Shown here: piece after piece, positions 1-6,854 of the stretch | Numbering within the stretch: the stretch's first letter is position 1 | Layout of the letters: each line of letters starts with the position of its first letter | DNA from: CAYRFE01 sp964423645 [NCBI: uncultured bacterium] | GTDB taxonomy: Bacteria > Macinerneyibacteriota > Macinerneyibacteria > Macinerneyibacteriales | Direction of reading: 5' to 3' | DNA: 64,000 bases | Assembly (NCBI GenBank): GCA_964423645.1 | Contig: CAYRFE010000002.1 | Span: 62,001-126,000 of the forward strand | Notes under the pieces: model-generated | Told to the model about the DNA's origin: nothing | Seen by the model: only the letters and a program-made list of their open reading frames with translations | Database searches by the model: none | Position numbers and translations under genes: made by a program

Positions 1-1
1 A

Positions 2-205
2 CTTCAAAGATATCCCGAAGAGGGGCGTATGACCATGGCGCAGATCAAAAATGTTCTCAGAGTCATTCCGTTCCCATCGGATAAAAAAGATGCATTGCAA
101 TATCTTTTGCCGAACGTGGCAGATCCGCAGAATGTGGATATATTATTTGATGATTTTTGGACACCGGGTGATCAGGAATACATCAATTCACTTTTGAAAA
201 AATAG
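2..205 (+). CDS. C-terminal part of a DUF4476-like protein (cut by window edge)
   Basis: An open frame enters from the left edge and ends with TAG at 203-205, giving the last 67 residues. The pattern of an internal methionine-rich helix start (MTMAQIKNVL), then a PSDKKDALQYL helix, VADPQN and LFDDFW, resembles the helical repeat of DUF4476 domains, where helices end in V-x-D-x-x-N. Such domains usually sit at the C-terminus of secreted proteins. Function is unknown, and the N-terminus with any signal peptide lies outside the window. A good terminator follows within 30 bases. The family call rests on pattern only. Confidence 0.55.
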   Translation, partial: LQRYPEEGRMTMAQIKNVLRVIPFPSDKKDALQYLLPNVADPQNVDILFDDFWTPGDQEYINSLLKK

Positions 206-230
206 CCCGTTTTCGATACGTTATAAAATT

Positions 231-270
231 CCCCCTATCGGTGAACTTCACTTGGTAGGGGCTTTTCTTT
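231..270 (+). terminator. Rho-independent terminator
   Basis: CCCCTA (232-237) pairs with TAGGGG (256-261), with an inner GTGA/TCAC pairing, followed by CTTTTCTTTT. It closes the partial gene at the left edge. Confidence 0.75.
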
Positions 271-322
271 TAGTATCATTTCAATTCAATGCTCGTAATC
301 GTTATGGGAAATTCTGTAATTC

Positions 323-483
323 GAGACTTTTGCAAAATTCGAAAGTACCTAATTATCTCATTTTCTCAAAAGGGGGCTGGGGACGAAGTCACCGGTATAT
401 AACAAATTAAACCCCTCACGATTTTCACGGAAGGAGCTTGGGCTGGGCATAAATAAAAAATATGGTAGTTGTGCAAAGGTATC
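323..483 (-). repeat. MITE-like repeat, copy 1
   Basis: Non-coding element between the left-edge gene and the glycosylase fragment; it accounts for most of the gene-free stretch 206-551. It begins GAGACTTTTGCAAAATTC and ends AGTTGTGCAAAGGTATC, an imperfect terminal inverted repeat. Inside are GGGGACGAAGTCACC (a decayed form of the GGGGAC-TTC-GTCCCC hairpin) and a degenerate AAACCCCTC...GGAAGGAGCTTGGG arm. Compared with the copies at 43839 and 52427 it lies in the opposite orientation. Confidence 0.7.
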
Positions 484-551
484 CATTCATTATTCCTTTA
501 TTCCTCGTATTGACATATCCACTCATGCGTGATACTGTTTACTACATGTGA

Positions 552-788
552 GACTTTACACTAGTAATAAAAGCATTGTATGCGTCGCTTAAAGTAACAC
601 TTAAAGAAATGGTTCAGAAGGGCGGACGTGATACGGAAAAAGACCTTTTCGGCGATCCCGGCGGCTATACCACGATAATGAGCAGTCTGACAGTGGGTGC
701 TCCGTGTCCGAAGTGTGGAAGCGTGATCACAAAAGAGGCGTACATGGGCGGAAGTGTGTATTATTGCGGGGGGTGTCAACCATTATGA
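552..788 (+). pseudogene. C-terminal fragment of Fpg/MutM-type DNA glycosylase
   Basis: The open frame after the TGA at 549-551 reads about 78 residues to a TGA at 786-788. It contains GGRDTEKDLFG-PGGY and a C-x2-C...YYC-x2-C zinc finger (PCPKC ... YYCGGC), the hallmark end of formamidopyrimidine-DNA glycosylase/endonuclease VIII. Intact enzymes are about 270 residues with catalytic Pro-Glu at the N-terminus; all of that is missing. It is therefore a stranded 3' remnant. Its stop overlaps the ATG of the next lipoprotein gene (ATGA), so if the remnant is still translated it could couple translation into that gene. A 19-bp piece of its end recurs at 3856-3874. Confidence 0.75.
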
Positions 789-1711
789 AATGTATCATAT
801 GGTCATTTTTACTGTTATTGATGTGGGTAACAGGTTGTTCAAAAAACTCTACGGCTCCTGAGATCCCTGTCAAACCGGAGGTGTTTTCACTTGAATTCGG
901 TCATACCACGTCGCATAACGATTATTGTGCTCAAATGAATGTATCCGGTGATTTTGGGAATGGATTTCTGTTTTCGGTGTGGACAAAGATCCCGCAATCG
1001 ATCGCGCCGGGTGGTACACGCGGAAATATGAATATTCTCCGTATCTATGGAGACAACTGGAGTTTGATATGTCTGGACGGTAATATAAGCCAGAACACGA
1101 ATGGAACCGCGCGATATAACGCCAATTTCATGCTCGATCTTAACAGCACATTTATAGGCGACTTCTGCACGTATTACAGTTTACCTGCTGAAAACATTTC
1201 TTTATCCGACGCCAATGGTTGGGTATGGGTCGCCTGGCAGGTAGTGGTAAATGCCGATAAGAGCATGACACTTCGGCAATGGCTGAAATTCGGAGTCAAC
1301 GGAAGCGTAATTCCTGCGGGTTATTGGAATGATACTGACGTACCGGGAGAAGAGATCCTTATACCCGGCACGACAAGTGTGGAAGGGTGGGCAATCCCCG
1401 ATACATTCGATCCGAGTGTACCGCGTTCTTTCCGACTCGGTGACGACAATACATGGTCCGGGGTGAACACTCCGTCAAACAGCTACTTATATCATGCACG
1501 ACTGTATAATCGCGCAAGAAAACCAACACTCGATGAACTGAACGCCATTGCACTGTCTACCGGTGCAGATACATCGGCATGGGGCGACTGGTTTTTGAAT
1601 TGGGTAAGTGAGAGTGCTGATATTTCTGATAAAAGCGGTCACAATCACCCTCTCAGTCTTCAAGCGGGCGGTGTGTTGTATAAGGGAGTTGCTGCTCCGA
1701 TACAGCAATAG
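785..1711 (+). CDS. Lipoprotein, LamG/concanavalin-like fold suspected
   Basis: The protein is 308 residues if started at the ATG overlapping the stop of the glycosylase fragment. The N-terminus MKCIIWSFLLLLMWVTGCSK is a lipoprotein signal with lipobox V-T-G-C. The mature part is rich in aromatic and Gly/Asn/Ser residues, with strand-like stretches such as FLFSVWTKI, WVWVAWQVVV, LRQWLKFGVNG, FRLGDD and SYLYHARLYNRA. The W-x-V-A-W and YHARLYNRA pieces resemble the strands of LamG/concanavalin beta-sandwiches that bind surface polysaccharides. No catalytic residues can be assigned. It is probably anchored to a membrane and exposed to periplasm or outside. It lies in the accessory mosaic between the glycosylase fragment and the DJ-1 gene. 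Confidence 0.75.
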   Translation: MKCIIWSFLLLLMWVTGCSKNSTAPEIPVKPEVFSLEFGHTTSHNDYCAQMNVSGDFGNGFLFSVWTKIPQSIAPGGTRGNMNILRIYGDNWSLICLDGNISQNTNGTARYNANFMLDLNSTFIGDFCTYYSLPAENISLSDANGWVWVAWQVVVNADKSMTLRQWLKFGVNGSVIPAGYWNDTDVPGEEILIPGTTSVEGWAIPDTFDPSVPRSFRLGDDNTWSGVNTPSNSYLYHARLYNRARKPTLDELNAIALSTGADTSAWGDWFLNWVSESADISDKSGHNHPLSLQAGGVLYKGVAAPIQQ

Positions 1712-1772
1712 GGATGTGTGTTTGATGAAGCAGCAATCAATAAACGTTGTTAAGGACTGGAGTGATGAATAA

Positions 1773-2351
1773 ATGCTTAATGTCGGAATATTGTTATACC
1801 CAAACGTTGAGGTTCTCGATTTTGCAGGACCGTTCGAGGTGTTTTCTGTTGCGTCAGAATTATATGACCATACGTTATGTGATGTCTTTACCATTTCCGA
1901 AGACGCAACATTGATACGATCAGTGAACGGATTACAAGTTCAACCGGATTTTACTTTCGAGAATAATCCCCACATTGATATTCTCATTATTCCCGGAGGT
2001 GTAGGAGCAAGAAAGCAGATAGCAAATAAAACTGCACTTGATTGGGTAAAAAAGACTTATATGGCATCAAAAATAACATTTTCTGTGTGCTCCGGTGCTT
2101 TACTATTAGGAAAACTGGGACTTCTGGATAATGTAGCCTGTACAACACATCACGAGGTCATTTCAGTTTTGCAGAATATTGCCCCGACAGCACACGTAGA
2201 TATCGATAAACGGTTTATTGATAATGGAAAAATCATGACTTCAGCAGGGATATCTGCAGGAATAGATTTGTCATTACATATAGTAAAAAAACTATTCGGC
2301 AGTGACGTGAAAGAGAAAACGGTGAGATATATGGAGTATATTGAAAAATAA
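1773..2351 (+). CDS. DJ-1/PfpI family protein (GATase1-like, AraC-N-type)
   Basis: 192 residues, a full-length single domain. MLNVGILLYPNVEVLDFAGP is the typical start of the isonitrile-hydratase/GlxA N-domain branch of the DJ-1/PfpI superfamily. The nucleophile elbow is FSVCSGALLLG, with cysteine about residue 109, followed by TTHHE. Members act as glyoxalases, hydratases, chaperones or proteases; the substrate here cannot be read. GGAGTG lies upstream of the ATG. The last roughly 100 bases of this gene and about 120 bases beyond are duplicated, with a frameshift, at 4988-5225. Confidence 0.85.
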   Translation: MLNVGILLYPNVEVLDFAGPFEVFSVASELYDHTLCDVFTISEDATLIRSVNGLQVQPDFTFENNPHIDILIIPGGVGARKQIANKTALDWVKKTYMASKITFSVCSGALLLGKLGLLDNVACTTHHEVISVLQNIAPTAHVDIDKRFIDNGKIMTSAGISAGIDLSLHIVKKLFGSDVKEKTVRYMEYIEK

Positions 2352-2475
2352 CATGGAGTTAATCATTTCGAGGTATATTTTGAGGGTATTCACACCTTTT
2401 TTAACTTTGAATCCTGTTTTAAGGGCGTATAGAGCGTGAAATTCGTTGGATTCAATATAAGGTGTCTTATGGGAA
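2246..2475 (+). repeat. Duplicated tail segment, copy A
   Basis: The 3' end of the DJ-1 gene plus its downstream sequence through GTGTCTTATGGGA. It matches 4988-5225 with scattered substitutions and small indels; I estimate clearly over 80 percent identity by eye. Copy A carries the intact reading frame. Similarity stops abruptly after the GTGTCTTATGGGA motif. Confidence 0.85.
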
Positions 2476-2578
2476 GTTGTTTGGTTATTTATCTTGCGTT
2501 ACAGGGTTAAAGCCATTATACTCATAAATATCTAATACAGAGCGATATTGTATTGATCAACGTGGAAATGGAGGATGT

Positions 2579-3442
2579 ATGAAAAGATTGCTATTTGGGG
2601 TATTTGGAGTGGTATTGGTTTTGGGAATAGGGTGCTCTAAGTCAACAACCGAACCGGTAGATCCGGCACCGCGAGAGATCGTAATGGTATCGGTGCCAAG
2701 CGGAACATTTCAACGGGATGCTACGGCTACCAATACCAGTTATGTAGACGCATTTTACATGAGTGATACGGAGATCACTCGGCATCAATTTACCACGGTA
2801 ACCGGGTTAGACGACCCCAGTGATACAAATGTTAGTACAGGAACGGATGATCCTGTTCAAATGGTTAATTGGTATCATGCGTTGGTGTTTTGTAATAAGT
2901 TAAGTATGCTCGAGGGATTGACCCCTGTTTACACCATCAGTAGCAGTACCGATCCTGATGATTGGGGTGCTGTGCCGACAAGTAATGATACCACATGGAA
3001 CGCCGTTACGGTCAATTGGACTGCAAGTGGTTACCGCCTTCCGACAGAAATGGAATGGATGTGGGCAGCGATGGGAGCGGTAAACGGTACGACCGGATAT
3101 ACAAAAGCATTTGCAGGCAGCACAGGGAGTAATGTACTAGGTGACTATGCGTGGACAAGCGAGAACAGCAGCGGTACTACCCATCCCGTAGGCACGAAAC
3201 TCCCGAATGAGCTTGGGCTGTATGATATGAGCGGCAACGTATGGGACTGGTGTTGGGATTGGTATGCAGATTATCCCACCGGGAACCAAGATAACTATAC
3301 TGGTGTGGCTTCGGGCGGTAGCCGTGTTTTACGCGGTGGCAGCTGGGACGACGATGCCTCCGAAGCGAGCGTTGACTCTCGCCTCGCTGGCGGCACGTCT
3401 TACCAGGGTTACTTTATAGGGTTCCGTGTTGTTCGCCAGTGA
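2579..3442 (+). CDS. Formylglycine-enzyme-fold (SUMF1/C-type lectin) lipoprotein
   Basis: 287 residues. The signal peptide ends LGIGC, a good lipobox, so it is a membrane-anchored surface or periplasmic protein. The rest is an FGE-sulfatase domain: FYMSDTEITRHQF, then YRLPTEMEWMWAA, GLYDMSGNVWDWCWDW, and a C-terminal SRVLRGGSW ... IGFRVVRQ. The segment between RGGSW and IGFRVV has no cysteine, so the catalytic formylglycine-generating function is unlikely. A lipoprotein with this fold and this ending is what TvpA-type variable proteins of diversity-generating retroelements look like; no reverse transcriptase is in the window. GGAGG precedes the ATG, and a terminator follows at 3467. Confidence 0.9.
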   Translation: MKRLLFGVFGVVLVLGIGCSKSTTEPVDPAPREIVMVSVPSGTFQRDATATNTSYVDAFYMSDTEITRHQFTTVTGLDDPSDTNVSTGTDDPVQMVNWYHALVFCNKLSMLEGLTPVYTISSSTDPDDWGAVPTSNDTTWNAVTVNWTASGYRLPTEMEWMWAAMGAVNGTTGYTKAFAGSTGSNVLGDYAWTSENSSGTTHPVGTKLPNELGLYDMSGNVWDWCWDWYADYPTGNQDNYTGVASGGSRVLRGGSWDDDASEASVDSRLAGGTSYQGYFIGFRVVRQ

Positions 3443-3466
3443 ATTTAGCGATTAATCTGTGATGAG

Positions 3467-3501
3467 AGCACTGGTTTTCCGAAAGGATCCGGTGCTTTTT
3501 C
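3467..3501 (+). terminator. Rho-independent terminator
   Basis: AGCACTGG (3467-3474) pairs with CCGGTGCT (3489-3496) with one mismatch, followed by five T. It ends the FGE-like lipoprotein transcript. Confidence 0.75.
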
Positions 3502-3517
3502 ATGTATAGGAAAGGGC

Positions 3518-3540
3518 GGAGTAGGGCGTCGCCCTACTCC
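3518..3540. repeat. Perfect inverted repeat in gene-free stretch
   Basis: GGAGTAGGGC-GTC-GCCCTACTCC: ten-base perfect arms around three bases, without a T tract on either side. It lies in the gene-free stretch 3443-3886, which otherwise holds the preceding terminator, about 300 bases without recognisable signal, and the tandem 12-mer ATTGCGGGGAGT (3847-3858 and 3866-3877) just before the next gene. Confidence 0.6.
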
Positions 3541-3855
3541 TTACGCTGAATAAAATGTATTAATTTTTCTCACCTGAGGATGCCATAAAGGAACGATATC
3601 TTTCCAGGATCCGGCGTATAGATAGGATCGATCTCGGAAATGGTTTATGCCGGGTTTTCAGAACTCATGCCGGCGATGGGCTCGGCTCGGCAAAGAATAA
3701 TCATAATACGGCTATCTGGAACTCTTAGAGATCAATCGTAACAGATATTTGACATGAAATAACCTCAGTTTGTCTCTTGACATTGATTTTAAATACGATA
3801 CCATACATTTATGAATAGAAATTATAAGGGAGAGGGATTGCGAAATATTGCGGGG

Positions 3856-3874
3856 AGTGTGTATTATTGCGGGG
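3856..3874 (+). repeat. 19-bp copy of glycosylase-fragment end
   Basis: The 19 bases AGTGTGTATTATTGCGGGG are identical to 753-771, which encode the last zinc-finger cysteine region of the Fpg fragment. Here the copy ends TATTGCGGGGAGTATTAA, a stop just before the next ATG at 3887. In both places a GGGG-rich stretch lies shortly before the start codon of an accessory gene. Confidence 0.65.
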
Positions 3875-3886
3875 AGTATTAAAGAA

Positions 3887-4987
3887 ATGAGTAAAAAAAT
3901 ACGATATATTATTTCATGTTTCACAGGTATTGATTTTAATGGAAATGAATATGTGATAAATGAAAATATACGTTTTGTTAAATTCCAAACCAATTCTTCT
4001 GGACACATTAATCACTTTGAAAACGCCTATATGCAAGTTATTGAGGTTTTGACTTTTATTGAAATTAAAACCAACGACGAGGATATTGCTCTAAAAAGAA
4101 AAGAGGGGAAATATAAATCAGAAGAATTATTTCTCAGATTCGAATATATTGAACCTGTTTATTCTCTTATTCGATTATTGTCTGAATTGGATTTTGCATA
4201 CCATATGCAATTTATGTTTTTGAGTGAAAATAATATAAGTTACTCATATCAAGAACAAAAGCTCCCACCACTTTTAAATTCAGCTTTTATTCCTCATATA
4301 GTTACAAAATCAAATTTATGTATTACAGAATATTTTCGAGTAATATTTAACAAATATTGGGATAATTTTATCAATAACTATAATAATTACGAAGATTCGA
4401 TAGCGTATTTTAATCATAGTATTATTGACAATGATGCTGATTATTCAAGAGTTTTTATATTTATAGCACTTGAAACAATATTATTAAGACATGATGATAC
4501 CTCAATATCGAGAAAATTTAACAATAGAATTAATGGTTTTTATGAAAATTTAGGAAAATCAAAACCATTAGATGAAACTGTTATGAAAGACATATATGGC
4601 AGCTTGAGAAGTCCCCAAATACACAGTTCTATTCGGCAAGATACTATAACGAATGAAACAATAAAATATCAACAGCTGTTTCGAGATATAATGATATTAA
4701 TGATTGAAAATAATATTGAATTACCAAAAGAATATTCATGTGATAACCCATCACACGATCGTTTTCTAAGAAAAATATATAATGAGATAGGCGATAATTT
4801 TCAGAAAGAACTTTTTGAGTTAAAAAATCCTAAAATTAGGGTTGCTGAAGTATTTATTGATAAATTGATCAGAAAAAAATCATATAAAGTTTTAAAAGAG
4901 AAAGATGTAAAATGGGAACAATATGTATCTAACATTGTTGAAGTGGCTTTAAATAAGGTTATTAACGAAAATGATATTTTTAACTAA
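3887..4987 (+). CDS. HEPN-like protein, possible RNase, AT-rich
   Basis: 366 residues from the ATG at 3887; an in-frame TTG 39 bases upstream is the alternative. It is conspicuously more AT-rich than core genes. The C-terminal half reads FIALETILLRHDD, then repeated charged helices, then DIYGSLRSPQIHSS, which fits the HEPN arrangement of a helix with AlE followed by the R-x4-H motif (R-SPQI-H), as in ApeA-like HEPN domains. HEPN proteins with intact R-x4-6-H are commonly RNases in toxin-antitoxin and anti-phage systems. The N-terminal about 150 residues show no motif I know. It stands alone, with no evident antitoxin. It is bracketed by a 19-bp glycosylase tail copy upstream and a DJ-1 tail copy downstream. 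The function is inference. Confidence 0.6.
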   Translation: MSKKIRYIISCFTGIDFNGNEYVINENIRFVKFQTNSSGHINHFENAYMQVIEVLTFIEIKTNDEDIALKRKEGKYKSEELFLRFEYIEPVYSLIRLLSELDFAYHMQFMFLSENNISYSYQEQKLPPLLNSAFIPHIVTKSNLCITEYFRVIFNKYWDNFINNYNNYEDSIAYFNHSIIDNDADYSRVFIFIALETILLRHDDTSISRKFNNRINGFYENLGKSKPLDETVMKDIYGSLRSPQIHSSIRQDTITNETIKYQQLFRDIMILMIENNIELPKEYSCDNPSHDRFLRKIYNEIGDNFQKELFELKNPKIRVAEVFIDKLIRKKSYKVLKEKDVKWEQYVSNIVEVALNKVINENDIFN

Positions 4988-5225
4988 AGGGATAACTGTA
5001 GGAATAGATTTGTCATTACATGTAGTAAAAAACTATTCGGCATCGACGTGAAAGAGAAAACGGTGAGATATATGGAGTATATTGAAAAGTAACATGGATT
5101 TAATCAGTTCGAGGAATCCTTTTAAGGGTAGAGCAAAATATACACCTTTTCCAACTTTGAAGCCCGTTTTAAAGGCGTATAGGGCATGATGTTCATGGGA
5201 TTTCAACATAAAGTGTCTTATGGGA
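4988..5225 (+). pseudogene. Duplicated DJ-1 gene tail, copy B (frameshifted)
   Basis: It begins directly at the stop of the HEPN-like gene and matches 2246-2475. One A is missing in the run that encodes V-K-K-L in copy A, so the frame shifts and hits TGA. The 3' flank through GTGTCTTATGGGA is conserved. It accounts for most of the gene-free stretch 4988-5316. Confidence 0.85.
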
Positions 5226-5316
5226 TAGGAGTGAAGTATATGAGAGCAGATATGGGGTATGATTTCAGCAGGTGGGAGAATACGGTGGTTGTGGGAGTAG
5301 GAATGAGGTGGTTTTG

Positions 5317-6561
5317 ATGAGAATATTTGTAATCGTTAGTTTGCTTATTACCTTCTTGAGTCAAGATTGCTTTTGTCAAAAAAAGTGGTTGAATATTTAC
5401 CCTGATAACATAAGTGATTTGAAGAATTTAGAGCAATATTCAACAATTGAAGAATTAAGAATTGAGCATTGCGACTATGTTGAAATATCCGATAATGTTG
5501 AAAAATTAACATCACTAAAAAGATTAATTATTAGTAAATGTAAAGAAATACAGATTAGTGAAAAAATAAAAAATACTCCTATAGGTTCAATTTATGTTAC
5601 AAACGTTGATTTAAGAAAAATTCCTAAATGGATTCTTGAATGTAAACAATTAACTACTCTAGAACTTTCATATTGTAACCTTGATGAAATTGACAATGAA
5701 CTGTTTAATCTCACTGGGATTGAATTTTTGGATTTATCCTACAACAACATTAAAGCTGTCTCTAGTCTTATAAGGAATTTAAAAAATATTAGCTCTCTAT
5801 CACTTGAAAATAATTACATTACATCAATACCAAATGAAATTGGCGAGTGTAAGGATCTTGATTATTTAAGCTTATCTAACAACTATCTAACTTCTATACC
5901 AAAAGAAATTGATCATCTAACAAATTTAAAAACTCTAAGCCTGGACAACAATCAGATTAAAGAATTAGCACTTGATTTTTTAAAACTTATTAACCTTAAG
6001 GCATTGACATTTAACAATAATTTTATCACTGAATTACCTGATACGTTTAATAATAATTCAATGTTGTATTATTTAAGTTTCAAAAATAACAATATAAGAA
6101 CTTTCCCATTATCTATCTATAAATTGGCAAAATTAGAGTATTTTGATGCCTCCATTAATGAATTAGAATATATCGATGAGAAAATATATGGCTTAGAAAT
6201 ACTCGAAAAATTGTATTTACGAGGAAATAAAATCAAAAAAGTGCCCGGATTAATATTTCAATCGGAAAAAATGAAATATATTGACTTGTCTTACAATGAA
6301 ATAGAGTCATTGCCGGAGGTGAAAAATGTAAATAATTCTAACATATATTTTATTGATTTATCAAATAATAAATTAACTGACATTCCTGAATTTGTATACG
6401 AAATGAAAAAGCTTGTTGATCTAGGTTTTCAAAACAATAATATTCAGAAAGTATCTTCAAAAATAAAGAATTTAAAAATGTTGTATACATTAGGGTTGTC
6501 CGGTAATCCGTTGGATGTTGAGGTGCTGCAAAAGAAATATCCTAAAATAATAATTCTATAA
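5317..6561 (+). CDS. Secreted leucine-rich-repeat protein
   Basis: 414 residues from the ATG at 5317, preceded by GAGGTGG; an upstream in-frame start at 5272 would bury the signal peptide. MRIFVIVSLLITFLSQDCFC is a signal peptide, and the Cys in LSQDCFC could mark a lipobox-like or ordinary cleavage site. From about residue 30 to the end it consists of roughly 15 LRR units of 22-23 residues with the pattern L-x-x-L-x-L-x-x-N-x-I-x-x-I-P-x-x-I (for example LDYLSLSNNYLTSIPKEI). There is no kinase, effector or anchor domain. Such proteins bind other proteins or surfaces. Base composition is as AT-rich as the HEPN-like gene, suggesting acquisition. Confidence 0.85.
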   Translation: MRIFVIVSLLITFLSQDCFCQKKWLNIYPDNISDLKNLEQYSTIEELRIEHCDYVEISDNVEKLTSLKRLIISKCKEIQISEKIKNTPIGSIYVTNVDLRKIPKWILECKQLTTLELSYCNLDEIDNELFNLTGIEFLDLSYNNIKAVSSLIRNLKNISSLSLENNYITSIPNEIGECKDLDYLSLSNNYLTSIPKEIDHLTNLKTLSLDNNQIKELALDFLKLINLKALTFNNNFITELPDTFNNNSMLYYLSFKNNNIRTFPLSIYKLAKLEYFDASINELEYIDEKIYGLEILEKLYLRGNKIKKVPGLIFQSEKMKYIDLSYNEIESLPEVKNVNNSNIYFIDLSNNKLTDIPEFVYEMKKLVDLGFQNNNIQKVSSKIKNLKMLYTLGLSGNPLDVEVLQKKYPKIIIL

Positions 6562-6578
6562 ATGAAAGGATGATTTAA

Positions 6579-6692
6579 TATGCCAGTACCGTCTTTGAAA
6601 TTAAGAATGGATTAATTTATATTGATTATAAAGGAAAAATCGATAAAACGCTTACATACAGTAAGCTTTATTATGTTGATTTTATTTTATAA
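6579..6692 (+). pseudogene. Short orphan coding remnant
   Basis: From TAT at 6579 to TAA at 6690-6692 the frame reads 37 residues (starting YASTVFEIKNGLIYIDYKGK) with protein-like alternation, but it has no start codon and is preceded in frame by TAA. It looks like the C-terminal remnant of a lost gene. The overlapping 60-residue frame at 6622-6804 looks like low-complexity noise. Low certainty. Confidence 0.3.
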
Positions 6693-6799
6693 TTACACAA
6701 TAACGCAATGTCCCATAATATATGTTATGTTGAGTTACATGTCTATATGTTGTATGTGGTCAAATGTGAATAAGTGTGTGAATAGAAAGTTGTTCACAA

Positions 6800-6828
6800 A
6801 ATAGAAACGGCTCCCTCTCGGAAGCCGC
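6800..6828 (-). terminator. Terminator of the phosphomannomutase operon
   Basis: On the minus strand CGGCTTCC...GGAGCCG forms a hairpin followed by TTTCTATTTT. It lies between convergent genes and may serve both. Confidence 0.6.
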
Positions 6829-6854
6829 ATAAAATCGATTATAACGCGTGTCCG

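Noticed and set aside
2579-3442. Active formylglycine-generating enzyme
   Set aside because: The C-terminal region lacks the catalytic cysteines and the protein is lipid-anchored with a DGR-target-like end.
2351-5225. Integron cassette array explaining the duplicated tails
   Set aside because: The duplicated flanks lack paired RYYYAAC / GTTRRRY core sites and one copy includes coding sequence of the DJ-1 gene; no integrase is in the window.
6622-6804. 60-residue plus-strand frame as a gene
   Set aside because: No ribosome site, low-complexity cysteine/tyrosine-rich product, overlaps the orphan remnant in another frame.
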